40,367 nt of DNA from Lachnospiraceae bacterium. Lineage in GTDB: Bacteria; Bacillota; Clostridia; Lachnospirales; Lachnospiraceae. The notes below the pieces were generated by a model that saw nothing but the letters and a program-made list of their open reading frames with translations, was not told the DNA's origin and searched no databases. Shown in pieces: positions 7,451-18,065 of the stretch. A program made the translations under genes and the position numbers. The stretch spans positions 1 through 40,367 of the forward strand of contig JAFZKG010000042.1 in the NCBI GenBank assembly GCA_017553695.1. The letters are read 5' to 3'. How positions within the stretch are numbered: the first letter of the stretch is position 1; the number at the start of each line of letters is the position of its first letter.

Positions 7451-8098
7451 GTGGGACAGGAAAGAGATTTGAAATGGGCAAAAGAAGCTGCTGAAAAAAT
7501 GGCGGAAGACGCAAAGGACGCAGCTGAAGAAGTAGTAGACGAAGCCGTTGAGGAAGCTGCCGAGGCAGCAGAAGAAGCAGCAGAAACTGTGGAAGAAGCC
7601 ATGGAAGAAGCAGCTGAGGCTGTAGAAGAAGCAGTCGAGGAAGCTGTCTCCGAAAAGCCGGACGCAAAAGATCAGGCCCTGGCTGAGGCAAGAGAAAAAT
7701 ACCAGAGACTGTTTGCGGAGTTCGATAATTTCCGTAAACGGACGGAAAAGGAAAAGGCTGCCCGTTATGACATGGGTGCCCGCGACATGGTCGAGAAGAT
7801 CATTCCGGTCCTGGATAATTTTGAACTTGCATTCAAGAACATCCCGGAGGAGGAAAAGGATTCCCCGTTCGTGGAAGGAATGGACAAGATCCACAAACTA
7901 TTCCTGCAGACACTGGAAAACGCCGGTGTCAAACAGATCGAAGCAGAAGGCTGCGAGTTCAATCCGGATTTCCACAATGCCGTCCTGCATGTGGAAGACG
8001 ACAGCGTCGGAGAGAACATGGTGGTAGAGGAGCTGCAGAAAGGCTATATGTATAAGGATTACGTCATCCGGTACAGCATGGTCAAAGTAGCAAACTAA
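7451..8098 (+). CDS. grpE: Nucleotide exchange factor GrpE
   Basis: 215-residue cochaperone that releases ADP from DnaK. The family core runs from about residue 80 (REKYQRLFAEFDNFRKRTEK) through ILDNFELAF-type sequence to the C-terminal beta domain (GYMYKDYVIRYSMVKVAN). Residues about 14-70 form a low-complexity Ala/Glu segment made of variations on EEAxE with a strong coiled-coil look, longer and more regular than in most GrpE proteins. A GTG start at 7451 follows a clear AGGAGG (7437-7442). The gene lies 19 bases after hrcA. Confidence 0.95.
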   Translation: MGQERDLKWAKEAAEKMAEDAKDAAEEVVDEAVEEAAEAAEEAAETVEEAMEEAAEAVEEAVEEAVSEKPDAKDQALAEAREKYQRLFAEFDNFRKRTEKEKAARYDMGARDMVEKIIPVLDNFELAFKNIPEEEKDSPFVEGMDKIHKLFLQTLENAGVKQIEAEGCEFNPDFHNAVLHVEDDSVGENMVVEELQKGYMYKDYVIRYSMVKVAN

Positions 8099-8102
8099 AA
8101 AC

Positions 8103-8119
8103 AACGCGGATGCCGCGTT
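8103..8119 (+). other. Intercistronic hairpin between grpE and dnaK
   Basis: AACGCGG, loop atg, CCGCGTT: a perfect 7-bp stem just after the grpE stop, not followed by a T tract. It may stabilise or segment the operon transcript rather than terminate it. Confidence 0.5.
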
Positions 8120-8161
8120 TCAATAGATAAATAAACCTGAGGCCTTTTGGCCCGCCGATAG

Positions 8162-10081
<1,920 letters not shown>

Positions 10082-10086
10082 CAACA

Positions 10087-11217
10087 ATGGCAGACAAAAG
10101 AGATTATTATGAGGTCCTGGGTGTCCCGAAAACGGCCACCCAGGACGAAATAAAGAAAGCTTACCGGAAACTGGCAAAGCAGTATCATCCGGATATGAAT
10201 CCGGGCGACGCGCAGGCGGAAGCGAAATTTAAAGAAGCTTCCGAGGCTTACGGTGTGCTCAGTGATGAGACCAAGCGGAAGCAGTATGACCAGTTCGGCC
10301 ATGCAGCCTTTGAACAGGGCGGCGCAGGCGGAGCCGGAGGATTCAACTATCAGGATATGAACGTGGATGATATCCTCCGTGGTTTCGGCTTTGGCGATAT
10401 TTTCAGCGATCTGTTCGGCGGCGGTTTTGGCGGCGGCACCTCAAGCCGAAGCAGGGCACAGAGTTATAACGGCCCGACAAAGGGAAGAAACGTCGGCACC
10501 AATGTCCGCATCAGTTTTGAGGAAGCCGTCTTCGGATGCGAGAAGAACGTCGAGATCAATTACAAAGAAGAGTGCGCCAACTGCCATGCCACCGGCGCAA
10601 AGCCTGGTACGTCACCGGAGACCTGTACGACCTGCGGAGGAAACGGCCAGGTGGTGCGGAACCGGCAGAGTATCCTGGGCATGATGCGGGAAGTGAGTAC
10701 GTGTCCGGACTGCGGCGGCAGCGGTAAGGTCATCAAGGATAAATGTCCGGAATGCAGAGGCACCGGATACAAGACCAAGAAAAAGAAAATATCGGTTACG
10801 ATCCCGGCAGGTATCGACTCCGGACAGAGCATCCGGATCTCCGGCATGGGAGAGCCTGGTACCAACGGAGGTTCCCGCGGCGATCTGTTTGTGGAAGTGA
10901 TGGTCGGCCGTCATCCGATCTTTGCAAGAGACGGACTGAATCTTTATTCCACGGCATCCATCACTTTTACGGAAGCAGCGCTTGGCGGAGACGTGAAGAT
11001 CAAGACGATCGACGGCGACGTTCTGTTCCCGATCAAGGCCGGCACACAGACCGATACCCGGATCCGGCTGAAAGGAAAAGGCGTTCCATCCCTGCGTGAT
11101 AAGAGCAAACGGGGCGATCAGTACACCACGCTTGTCGTGAAGGTCCCGGAGAAGATGAACGCAAAACAGAAGGAAGCCCTGAAAGCTTTCGACAGTGTGA
11201 TGTATCCGAAAAAATAA
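10087..11217 (+). CDS. dnaJ: Chaperone DnaJ (Hsp40)
   Basis: 376 residues. J domain with the HPD motif ([11 protein letters not shown] near residue 30), a Gly/Phe-rich linker ([22 protein letters not shown]), then four zinc-binding C-x2-C-x-G-x-G units ([32 protein letters not shown]) between about residues 158 and 225, and the C-terminal substrate domain. Stimulates the DnaK ATPase. The start lies only 5 bases after the dnaK stop with no strong ribosome site, so translational coupling to dnaK is likely. Confidence 0.97.
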   Translation: MADKRDYYEVLGVPKTATQDEIKKAYRKLAKQYHPDMNPGDAQAEAKFKEASEAYGVLSDETKRKQYDQFGHAAFEQGGAGGAGGFNYQDMNVDDILRGFGFGDIFSDLFGGGFGGGTSSRSRAQSYNGPTKGRNVGTNVRISFEEAVFGCEKNVEINYKEECANCHATGAKPGTSPETCTTCGGNGQVVRNRQSILGMMREVSTCPDCGGSGKVIKDKCPECRGTGYKTKKKKISVTIPAGIDSGQSIRISGMGEPGTNGGSRGDLFVEVMVGRHPIFARDGLNLYSTASITFTEAALGGDVKIKTIDGDVLFPIKAGTQTDTRIRLKGKGVPSLRDKSKRGDQYTTLVVKVPEKMNAKQKEALKAFDSVMYPKK

Positions 11218-11232
11218 GGAAGTGTAAGATTC

Positions 11233-12210
11233 ATGAAATACACCAAGTACACCATACAGACAACAAATGAGGACGCTGACATGGTCAGCGTCCTTCTTAT
11301 GGATGCCGGCATCTTCGACATTCAGATTGAGAACAATATCCAGCTGACGGATGAAGAACTGAATCAGATCTACGCGGACTTCAAAAAGGATCTTCCGGAA
11401 GATGACGGGACCTGCAAGATCAGTTTCTTTGTCGAAGAAAAGACAGATCCATCTGAGATTGAAGCAGATGCGCGGATGATCGAAGAAGTGAAGGCCGCTC
11501 TTCTGGAGGTGCCGGAGACTTATGGGATCGCACCGGTCTCGCTTTCTGTGGAAAAACTGGATTCAGCAGACTGGGAGAACAACTGGAAAGAATACTTCAA
11601 ACCGTTCCGTGTGGATCAGATCCAGATCGTACCGACCTGGGAAGAGATTCCGGAGGACGCAGGCGATATCGTGATACGCATCGATCCGGGCATGGCATTC
11701 GGTACAGGAACGCACGAGACCACCAGGCTTTGCCTGAGAGGACTTCTGGCAAACCTGTCGGAGAATGATAAGGTTCTGGACCTGGGGTGCGGCAGCGGGA
11801 TCCTCGGGATCTGCGCGTTGAAACTTGGCGCGGATGCAGTAACATCGGTAGATATCGATGAACAGGCGGTCCGGGTCGCAAAAGAAAATTATGAAGTGAA
11901 CGGGATCGATCCGGAGACGCAGCACTTCTTCATCGGGAATGCGGTTTCGGATGAAGACCTGAAACAGCAGATCCTTTCGCAGGGACCATTCGAGGTGGTT
12001 GTCGTAAATATCCTGGCGGATGTGATCGCAGAAATGATGCCGTCTCTGGATCAGTACCTGGTACCTGGCGGCAAACTGATCACCTCCGGCATTCTGGATT
12101 CAAAAGAGCAGCTGATCAAAGACAGCATTGCGGCAAATCCGGCACTGGAATATGAAGAAACGGAAGCGGACGGAGACTGGGTCCGGATTACCGCGCGGAA
12201 GAGGGCTTGA
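11233..12210 (+). CDS. prmA: Ribosomal protein L11 methyltransferase PrmA
   Basis: 325-residue SAM-dependent enzyme that trimethylates ribosomal protein L11. The N-terminal domain starts MKYTKYTIQTTNEDADMVSV; the SAM domain has IDPGMAFGTGTHETTRLCL near residue 152, motif I VLDLGCGSGILGICALKLGA near 183 and the NPPY-equivalent VVNILADVI near 257. Placed directly after dnaJ as in many Firmicutes, followed by rsmE. Codons 13-21 contain a perfect palindrome (see separate feature). Confidence 0.95.
   Translation: MKYTKYTIQTTNEDADMVSVLLMDAGIFDIQIENNIQLTDEELNQIYADFKKDLPEDDGTCKISFFVEEKTDPSEIEADARMIEEVKAALLEVPETYGIAPVSLSVEKLDSADWENNWKEYFKPFRVDQIQIVPTWEEIPEDAGDIVIRIDPGMAFGTGTHETTRLCLRGLLANLSENDKVLDLGCGSGILGICALKLGADAVTSVDIDEQAVRVAKENYEVNGIDPETQHFFIGNAVSDEDLKQQILSQGPFEVVVVNILADVIAEMMPSLDQYLVPGGKLITSGILDSKEQLIKDSIAANPALEYEETEADGDWVRITARKRA
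11270..11294 (+). other. Strong hairpin inside the 5' end of prmA
   Basis: AGGACGCTGAC, loop atg, GTCAGCGTCCT: an 11-bp perfect stem followed by TCTTAT, 40 bases inside the prmA coding region. It could act as a partial terminator, a processing site or a translational brake between the chaperone genes and prmA-rsmE. The T tract is weak. Confidence 0.6.
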
Positions 12211-12211
12211 C

Positions 12212-12949
12212 ATGTATCATTTTTTTGTGGAACCGGAACAGATCACAGGCCAGGAAGTCATCATCACGGGAAGTGATGTGAATCATATCCGAAACGTCCT
12301 GCGCATGAAAGCAGGCGAGGAAGTACTGGTCAGCGACGGCGAAGGACTGGACCGGCATTGCAGGATCACGGAGATCACGCCGGATGAGATCCGTTGCGAA
12401 GTTTTGGATACTGAGGCGGCACGTTCGGAATCACCGGTCAAGTTCTATCTGTTCCAGGGACTTCCAAAGTCTGATAAGTTTGAGCAGATCATCCAGAAGT
12501 CCGTGGAACTGGGTGTTTATGAGATCATCCCGGTGGAAACAGCCCGTTCTGTGGTCCGCTATGATGATAAGAAACAGAAGAATAAACGGGAACGCTGGCA
12601 GAAGATCGCGGAAAGCGCAGCCAAGCAGAGCAACCGCGGGATCATTCCGGAAGTAAAGGAAGTCCTGAGGTTCGATGCTGCGCTGGATTATGCCGCTGAT
12701 CTGGATCTGATCCTGATCCCGTATGAAAATTATAAAGATATGAAGGCAACCAGGGAAGTGATCGGAACGATCCGCCCGGGCATGCGCGTGGGTATCTTCA
12801 TCGGGCCGGAAGGCGGGTTTGAGACAGATGAGGTCGACCGCGCCATGAAGGCAAAGGCAGTTCCGATCTCTTTGGGCAACCGCATCCTGCGGACGGAAAC
12901 GGCGCCGCTGATGCTGCTCAGTGTTCTGACTTTTGCGCTGGAAGCGTAA
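12212..12949 (+). CDS. rsmE: 16S rRNA m3U1498 methyltransferase RsmE
   Basis: 245 residues. N-terminal PUA-like part (MYHFFVEPEQITGQEVIITG, DVNHIRNVLRMKAGEE) and a SPOUT knot with the C-terminal signature IFIGPEGGFETDEVDRAM and SLGNRILRTETAPLMLLSVL. Methylates N3 of U1498 in the 30S decoding centre. ATG 12212 lies one base after the prmA stop; a longer in-frame extension inside prmA is rejected as it lacks homology. Last gene of the heat-shock transcript. Confidence 0.95.
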   Translation: MYHFFVEPEQITGQEVIITGSDVNHIRNVLRMKAGEEVLVSDGEGLDRHCRITEITPDEIRCEVLDTEAARSESPVKFYLFQGLPKSDKFEQIIQKSVELGVYEIIPVETARSVVRYDDKKQKNKRERWQKIAESAAKQSNRGIIPEVKEVLRFDAALDYAADLDLILIPYENYKDMKATREVIGTIRPGMRVGIFIGPEGGFETDEVDRAMKAKAVPISLGNRILRTETAPLMLLSVLTFALEA

Positions 12950-12960
12950 TATGCTATACT
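12933..12960 (+). promoter_or_regulatory. Extended -10 promoter of the cysteine desulfurase gene
   Basis: TTGCGC (12933-12938), 16-base spacer, TGC-TATACT (12952-12960) with an extended -10. The expected start near 12967 is only 3 bases before ATG 12970, and no Shine-Dalgarno sequence precedes it, so the mRNA should be essentially leaderless. Confidence 0.55.
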
Positions 12961-12969
12961 AAATCAGTT

Positions 12970-14151
12970 ATGGATTGTTATCTGGATAACAGCGCGACGA
13001 CCCGCGCCAGTGAAAATGTCATAAAGACTGTGACGAAGGTCATGGCAGAAGACTTCGGTAATCCTTCCAGCAAGCACAGGAAGGGTGTGGAAAGCGAAGC
13101 CTATCTGAATGATGCAAAAAAAACGCTGGCAAAACTGCTGAAGGTGGAAGAAAAGGAGATCCTGTTTACCTCCGGCGGAACGGAATCCAATAATCTGGCG
13201 CTCATCGGGTGCGCGCTGGCAAACCAAAGACAGGGCCGGCATATCATCACGACCTGTTTTGAGCATCCGAGCGTGCTGGAACCACTGAAACTCTTAAGCG
13301 AACAGAAAGAAGATCCGTTCGAGATCACCTATCTGCAGGTCGATGCGGACGGACATATCGATCGTAAAGAACTGGAAGATGCGATCCGGCCGGATACGAT
13401 CCTGGTTTCCATCATGATGGTGAATAACGAGATCGGTGCCGTGCAGGATATTGCGCAGATCGGAGAGCTGATCAAACAGAAGAATCCGAAGACCTTATTC
13501 CATGTTGACGCGATACAGGCGTTTGGCAAATTTGAAATCTATCCGAAGAAATGGAAGATCGACCTTCTGAGCGTGAGCTCGCATAAATTCCACGGACCGA
13601 AAGGCGTGGGATTCCTGTATGTAAAAGAAGGAATAAAGATCAGGCCGTTGATCCTTGGCGGCGGACAGCAGAAGGGCATGCGGAGCGGCACGGACAATGT
13701 TCCGGGTATTGCAGGGATGGCAGTCGCGGCAGCCGAAGCCTATGCAAATAGGGAAGAAAATGTTCGTCATATGACAACATTGAAAAACATGCTGACGGAC
13801 GGACTGATGGAACTGGCAGAGGATGGAAAAGGATATACCATCCGGATCAACAGCAAGAGGGATGATCTGTCCGCGCCGCATATCGTGAGCGCAACCTTCC
13901 TCCCGGTAAAAAGCGAAGTGCTTCTGCACGCGCTCGAAGAAAGAGGCGTTTATGTTTCTTCCGGATCTGCCTGCTCGTCCAATAAACCGGGCCTGAGCGG
14001 AACACTGCAGTCGATCGGCCTGAGTGCGAAAGAAGCGGACTGCACACTGCGGTTTAGTTTCTGCAAGGATAACACTGCCGGCGAAGTCGTCTATGTTCTG
14101 GAACAGTTGAAAGAATTGCTTCCGTTATTATCCAGATTTGTCTCCAGGTGA
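12970..14151 (+). CDS. Cysteine desulfurase (IscS/NifS family, ThiI partner)
   Basis: 393-residue PLP enzyme that removes sulfur from cysteine as a persulfide. N-terminal MDCYLDNSATTRASENV, the His of ITTCFEHPSV, the PLP lysine in SVSSHKFHGPKGVGFLYV near residue 206, and the catalytic cysteine in YVSSGSACSSNKPG near 328. The stop lies 14 bases before thiI, an arrangement known from Bacillus nifZ-thiI, so it probably supplies sulfur for tRNA 4-thiouridine; thiamine or Fe-S roles cannot be excluded. It has its own promoter and no ribosome site. Confidence 0.92.
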   Translation: MDCYLDNSATTRASENVIKTVTKVMAEDFGNPSSKHRKGVESEAYLNDAKKTLAKLLKVEEKEILFTSGGTESNNLALIGCALANQRQGRHIITTCFEHPSVLEPLKLLSEQKEDPFEITYLQVDADGHIDRKELEDAIRPDTILVSIMMVNNEIGAVQDIAQIGELIKQKNPKTLFHVDAIQAFGKFEIYPKKWKIDLLSVSSHKFHGPKGVGFLYVKEGIKIRPLILGGGQQKGMRSGTDNVPGIAGMAVAAAEAYANREENVRHMTTLKNMLTDGLMELAEDGKGYTIRINSKRDDLSAPHIVSATFLPVKSEVLLHALEERGVYVSSGSACSSNKPGLSGTLQSIGLSAKEADCTLRFSFCKDNTAGEVVYVLEQLKELLPLLSRFVSR

Positions 14152-14165
14152 CCACAGGAGGAACC

Positions 14166-15335
14166 ATGTTATTAATCAAGTATTCGGAGATCGGTGTAAA
14201 AGGAAAAAACAGGTATATCTTTGAAGATATGCTTGTGCGCAATATACGAAGCGCTTTGAAGGAACTGGAAGGCGAGATCGAGGTCCGCAAGGCGCAGGGC
14301 AGGATCTACGTATCCGGCGAAGAAAATGAATCCGAGGAAGCAATCTCGGCATTGCAGAAAGTGTTCGGCATTGCGTGGATCTGTCCGCTGGAGCATTATG
14401 GGAAACTCTCTTTTGAGGAGATCAAGCAGGCAGCCATCCGTCATATGGAGACGAACTTCTCCATGGATGAGCCGCATACGTTCAAGGTCCACTGCCGGAG
14501 AGCCGACAAAGCCTTCCCAATGACGTCCGTGGAAGTGAACGAACAGGTCGGGGAAGTCCTACTGGATCAGTTTCCGAATCTTTCGGTGGATGTGCACGAA
14601 CCGGAGATCCTGCTGAATATCGAGATCCGCCCATACGATGTGAATTTTTATTCCCGCCAGATCGAAGGCCTGAACGGCATGCCGGTCGGATCCTCCGGCA
14701 AGGCGATGCTTTTGCTTTCAGGCGGCATAGATTCGCCGGTCGCCGGCTATATGGTTGCAAAGCGCGGCGTCAGCCTGGATGCCATCTATTTTCATGCACC
14801 GCCATATACCAGTGAGCGGGCAAAACAGAAAGTCATCACACTGGCCAAGATCATTTCCCGCTATTCCGGACCGATCCGTCTGCACGTGGTCAATTTTACC
14901 GAGATTCAGATGAAGATCTACGAGATCTGTCCGCACGATGAACTGACGATCATCATGCGCCGGTTCATGATGCGGATCGCGGAGCATTTCGCAAAGCAGG
15001 AAGGATGTCTGGGATTGGTAACGGGTGAGTCCATCGGTCAGGTGGCAAGCCAGACCATGCAGAGTATGCTGGTCACGAACGAAGTGTGCACGATGCCGGT
15101 CTACCGGCCGCTCTGCGCGTTTGACAAACTGGACATCGTTGCGATATCGGAAAAGATCGATGCCTATGAGACGAGCATCCTTCCTTACGAGGACTGCTGC
15201 ACGATCTTTGTGGCAAAACATCCGGTGACAAAGCCGAAACTGGAGAAGATCCAGAAAAGCGAGCACCGGCTGGATTCCATCATGGATGAACTGATGCAGC
15301 GCGCACTTGAGACCACAGAGGTGATCGAGATCTGA
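14166..15335 (+). CDS. thiI: tRNA 4-thiouridine synthetase ThiI
   Basis: 389 residues: N-terminal ferredoxin-like and THUMP domain to about residue 165, then the adenylating PP-loop ATPase with LLLSGGIDSPVAGYMVAKRG near 180 and the conserved CTMPVYRPLCAFDKLDI and EDCCTIFVAKHP. No C-terminal rhodanese domain is present, as usual in Firmicutes; sulfur must come directly from the adjacent desulfurase. Product is s4U8 in tRNA. ATG 14166 has AGGAGG (14157-14162) 3 bases away; an in-frame GTG at 14148 precedes that site and is rejected. Confidence 0.94.
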   Translation: MLLIKYSEIGVKGKNRYIFEDMLVRNIRSALKELEGEIEVRKAQGRIYVSGEENESEEAISALQKVFGIAWICPLEHYGKLSFEEIKQAAIRHMETNFSMDEPHTFKVHCRRADKAFPMTSVEVNEQVGEVLLDQFPNLSVDVHEPEILLNIEIRPYDVNFYSRQIEGLNGMPVGSSGKAMLLLSGGIDSPVAGYMVAKRGVSLDAIYFHAPPYTSERAKQKVITLAKIISRYSGPIRLHVVNFTEIQMKIYEICPHDELTIIMRRFMMRIAEHFAKQEGCLGLVTGESIGQVASQTMQSMLVTNEVCTMPVYRPLCAFDKLDIVAISEKIDAYETSILPYEDCCTIFVAKHPVTKPKLEKIQKSEHRLDSIMDELMQRALETTEVIEI

Positions 15336-15336
15336 A

Positions 15337-16692
15337 ATGAAAGCAGCGTTTCATACATTAGGATGTAAAGTGAATGCATATGAGAGTCAGGCCATTCTGG
15401 AGCAGTTTTGCGGGAATGGCTTTGCTATTGTGGATTTTCGGGAGGCGGCCGACGTTTATATCGTCAACACCTGTTCCGTCACGGCGGAAGCAGCACGGAA
15501 ATCCCGGCAGATGCTGCACCGCTGCAAGAAGATCTCTCCAGATTGCCTTGTCGTTGCCTGCGGCTGCTATGCGCAGGAAGTGAAAGAGGAACTCCTTTCG
15601 GATGGCGCCGTGGACCTGGTGGTCGGAAACAATGAAAAGAATCAGATCGCAGAGATCGTTCTGGAAATGCTGCGGCAGAAGTCAACTGTGCAGCAGGAGC
15701 CTTTTGCAGGGCAGGAGTCTTTGCCGGAGCACATCTTTTATCAGGACATGACGCACTGTGCGGAATATGAAGAGCAGGAGATCACCAGTCAGGGCGAACA
15801 TGTCCGGGCCTATGTCAAGATCCAGGATGGCTGTGACCGTTTCTGTTCCTACTGCATCATTCCATATCTGCGCGGACGGAGCCGGAGCCGGAAACCGGAG
15901 GAGATCCGGAAGGAAGTGACACAGCTTTCGGAGAACGGATACCGCGAGATCATCCTGACGGGAATCGACATGAGTGATTACAACAAAGACGGTAAGACAC
16001 TCGCGGACATCATCGGGATCGTGAATGAGATCCCGGGCATTGAACGGATCCGGGTCAGCAGCCTGGAGGAGCGGATCATCACAGAAGATTTTCTGCGGCA
16101 GATCGCTGGTTACGAGAAACTTTGTCCGCATTTTCATCTTTCCCTGCAGAGCGGGTGCGACGCTACACTGAAAAGGATGAACCGCCATTATACAGCGAAG
16201 GAATATCTGGACGCGGTGGCCATGATCCGCCGGTATTTTCACGATCCTGCCATCACGACGGACGTAATCGTCGGCTTCCCGGGCGAGAGTGAAGAAGAGT
16301 TTGTGGAATCCATGATGACGGTAGAGCAGGCCGCTTTTTCCGAAGTGCATGTGTTCCCGTACTCCCGGAGAAAGGGAACAAAGGCAGACCAGATGCCGGA
16401 TCAGCTGACCAGGCAGCAGAAGGCACAGAAGGTCGATATCATGATGAAACTGACCAGGCGGATGCAGATGGATTATCTGCGTTCCTTCCTCGGAAAGGAA
16501 CTGTCAGTCCTGGTGGAAGAAGAGGTCCGGGAAAAAGAAAAATGTTACCAGACCGGTTTTTCCCGTAATTATCTGAAATGCGCTATTAACACAAACGAAA
16601 AACTAATTAATAAAATCGTAACATTTGTGGCAGAGGAGATCGGAGAAATCAACGGGGAACCCGTTTTGAAAGGGAAAGAAAAGATTTCATAA
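15337..16692 (+). CDS. mtaB: tRNA t6A37 methylthiotransferase MtaB
   Basis: 451-residue radical-SAM enzyme. The N-terminal UPF0004 domain binds a second iron-sulfur cluster (TLGCKVNAYES, NTCSVTAEA, CGCYAQ); the radical SAM triad is CDRFCSYC (C-x3-C-x2-C) near residue 165, followed by YLRGRSRSR; a TRAM domain ends the protein. The MtaB/YqeV type converts t6A37 to ms2t6A37 in tRNAs reading ANN codons. The start lies one base after the thiI stop. Together with thiI it forms a tRNA sulfur-modification operon. Confidence 0.93.
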   Translation: MKAAFHTLGCKVNAYESQAILEQFCGNGFAIVDFREAADVYIVNTCSVTAEAARKSRQMLHRCKKISPDCLVVACGCYAQEVKEELLSDGAVDLVVGNNEKNQIAEIVLEMLRQKSTVQQEPFAGQESLPEHIFYQDMTHCAEYEEQEITSQGEHVRAYVKIQDGCDRFCSYCIIPYLRGRSRSRKPEEIRKEVTQLSENGYREIILTGIDMSDYNKDGKTLADIIGIVNEIPGIERIRVSSLEERIITEDFLRQIAGYEKLCPHFHLSLQSGCDATLKRMNRHYTAKEYLDAVAMIRRYFHDPAITTDVIVGFPGESEEEFVESMMTVEQAAFSEVHVFPYSRRKGTKADQMPDQLTRQQKAQKVDIMMKLTRRMQMDYLRSFLGKELSVLVEEEVREKEKCYQTGFSRNYLKCAINTNEKLINKIVTFVAEEIGEINGEPVLKGKEKIS

Positions 16693-16706
16693 TTTGTTAA
16701 TAATTC

Positions 16707-16735
16707 TTGCTTTTTTGAATTCCGTGGTGTAGAAT
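16707..16735 (+). promoter_or_regulatory. Likely promoter of ireB
   Basis: TTGCTT (16707-16712), 17-base spacer, TAGAAT (16730-16735). Gives a leader of about 60 bases to ATG 16802, which has AGGTGA just upstream. The -35 is weak. Confidence 0.45.
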
Positions 16736-16801
16736 CCAGTCAAAGGCATATTTTACAAAACTGTTACGAAACTTTTACAAATATGATAGAAGGTGACAGG
16801 A

Positions 16802-17071
16802 ATGGATAATAATAGTTTATATTTCACGCAACATTACAGGATCCCGAAAGAAGAACTTCCAACCGTTGGGGAAGTCTTTGAAAGGGTGTATGCGGCTTTG
16901 GCAGAAAAAGGATACGATCCGGTCAACCAGATCGTAGGATATATCATGTCCGGTGATCCGACCTATATCACCAGTCATAACAATGCAAGAGGGGTCATCG
17001 CGAAGGTGGAACGGGATGAGCTGATCGAAGAGGCGATCCGCTTCTACATCACGAACAAGCTGAAAAAATGA
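16802..17071 (+). CDS. ireB: IreB-family regulatory protein (UPF0297, YrzL)
   Basis: 89 residues covering the entire UPF0297 domain: [60 protein letters not shown]. In enterococci IreB is a small cytoplasmic target of the PASTA kinase IreK and affects cephalosporin resistance; that role is not shown here. ATG 16802 is preferred over the GTG at 16793, which overlaps the ribosome site. The order ireB-ruvX-DUF1292 is conserved in Firmicutes. A hairpin follows. Confidence 0.92.
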   Translation: MDNNSLYFTQHYRIPKEELPTVGEVFERVYAALAEKGYDPVNQIVGYIMSGDPTYITSHNNARGVIAKVERDELIEEAIRFYITNKLKK

Positions 17072-17079
17072 AAAGCGAA

Positions 17080-17110
17080 GGCGTCTTGCAAAGCAAGGCG
17101 CTTTTCTTTA
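17080..17110 (+). terminator. Hairpin after ireB, possible partial terminator
   Basis: GCGTCTTGC (17081-17089), loop aaa, GCAAGGCGC (17093-17101), one G-U pair, followed by TTTTCTTTAT. It lies between ireB and ruvX with no obvious promoter after it, so it may only attenuate. Confidence 0.55.
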
Positions 17111-17196
17111 TAGTAGACGCGTGTGCTTTCCGAAGACAACACACACATTCTAAAGATAATATGCGCATTTTGAAAACAAAGCGCAGGGAGATAGAA

Positions 17197-17637
17197 ATGT
17201 CCGGAAGGATCATGGGATTGGATTATGGATCAAAGACCGTCGGCGTAGCCCTGTCAGATGACAGGCTTTCTTTTGCAATGCCGAAAGAGACGATCCGGAG
17301 GGACAGCGAGAAGCGGCTGCGCAGGACACTTGCCAGGATCGGGGAACTGATCTTGGAAAACAACGTGGATAAGATCGTCGTTGGCCTTCCGCTTATGCCG
17401 GACGGAACGGAAGGAGAACGCGCGGAAAAGGCACGCGCCTTTGCGGAAAAGATCCGGGAACGTTCCGGGCTGGAAGTGATCCTAATGGATGAGCGTTATA
17501 CCACGACTGCCTCCGCGGAAGAGTTGGATGAAATGCTGATCCCGAAGGAAGAGCAGAAAGCCTATATCGACCAGCTGGCTGCCTGCCATATCCTGGAGGA
17601 GTATCTGCATCAGCAGAACGAGAGAAAAGAAATTTGA
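17197..17637 (+). CDS. ruvX: Holliday-junction resolvase-like RNase YqgF/RuvX
   Basis: 146 residues, an RNase H-like fold. MGLDYGSKTVGVALSD carries the first catalytic aspartate, VGLPLMPDGTEGERAEKA the GLP loop, LMDERYTTTASAEELDEM the catalytic Glu region, and DQLAACHILEEYL the last aspartate. In E. coli YqgF processes the 5' end of pre-16S rRNA; a resolvase role was the earlier proposal. The ATG at 17197 has GGGAG 7 bases upstream. Its stop codon overlaps the -35 box of the DUF1292 promoter. Confidence 0.92.
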   Translation: MSGRIMGLDYGSKTVGVALSDDRLSFAMPKETIRRDSEKRLRRTLARIGELILENNVDKIVVGLPLMPDGTEGERAEKARAFAEKIRERSGLEVILMDERYTTTASAEELDEMLIPKEEQKAYIDQLAACHILEEYLHQQNERKEI

Positions 17638-17663
17638 CAGAAAACCTTTTGTACAGGTATCAT
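17634..17663 (+). promoter_or_regulatory. Promoter of the DUF1292 gene, predicted leaderless start
   Basis: Perfect TTGACA (17634-17639, overlapping the ruvX stop), 18-base spacer, TATCAT (17658-17663). Six bases later comes ATG 17670, exactly where transcription should begin. No ribosome site is present. Confidence 0.6.
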
Positions 17664-17669
17664 ACAGAC

Positions 17670-17930
17670 ATGGAAGATAATAAAATCGTAATTCAGGGAG
17701 AAGATGGAGAAACCGAAGAGTTTTACGTTGTGGAGGAAACGAAACTGAACAACGTGACCTATCTTCTCGTCTGCGAAACCATGGAGGACGAAGCGGATGC
17801 ATACATCATGAAGGATGTTTCCGCGCCGGAGGCTACGGATGCCATCTATGAGTTCGTGGAAGATGATGAGGAACTGAAAGTGGTTTCCGATCTGTTTGCG
17901 GAACTGCTGGAGGATGAGGAACTGATCTAA
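17670..17930 (+). CDS. DUF1292 family protein (YrzB-like)
   Basis: 86 residues, very acidic. The DUF1292 pattern is visible: a first beta strand (KIVIQGEDGETEEFYVVEE), YLLVCETMEDEADAYIMKD in the middle, and an acidic end (EDDEELKVVSDLFAELLEDE). Function is unknown; it is regularly found next to ruvX and ireB. Start ATG 17670 is chosen over the in-frame ATG at 17634 because the promoter lies between them. A terminator follows. Confidence 0.88.
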   Translation: MEDNKIVIQGEDGETEEFYVVEETKLNNVTYLLVCETMEDEADAYIMKDVSAPEATDAIYEFVEDDEELKVVSDLFAELLEDEELI

Positions 17931-17980
17931 TTTTAGCGGCGGCACCGGCGAACAGGACCGCGGCGAACAGATATAACCTT

Positions 17981-18010
17981 AGAGTTGAGGATCAACTCTG
18001 TTTTGTCTTG
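17981..18010 (+). terminator. Rho-independent terminator after DUF1292
   Basis: AGAGTTGA (17981-17988), loop gga, TCAACTCT (17992-17999), then GTTTTGTCTT. Perfect 8-bp stem. Confidence 0.7.
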
Positions 18011-18011
18011 T

Positions 18012-18040
18012 ACAGAAACGGGAGATCGTTTCCTGTTTTT
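18012..18040 (+). terminator. Second hairpin with T tract before rnj
   Basis: ACAGAAACG (18012-18020), loop ggagat, CGTTTC-c-TGT (18027-18036) with one bulged C, then TTTT. It is in tandem with the preceding terminator and only 26 bases before rnj, so it may instead be part of an rnj leader control. Confidence 0.5.
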
Positions 18041-18065
18041 GCGCGGCGAAAAATAAAGGAGGATT

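Noticed and set aside
6583..7602. Long minus-strand open frame opposite hrcA and grpE
   Set aside because: Shadow of real genes; its Ala/Ser-rich start is the reverse reading of the GrpE Ala/Glu segment.
17068..17196. Long N-terminal extension of RuvX
   Set aside because: It would read through the ireB hairpin, lacks homology, and a GGGAG site stands before ATG 17197.
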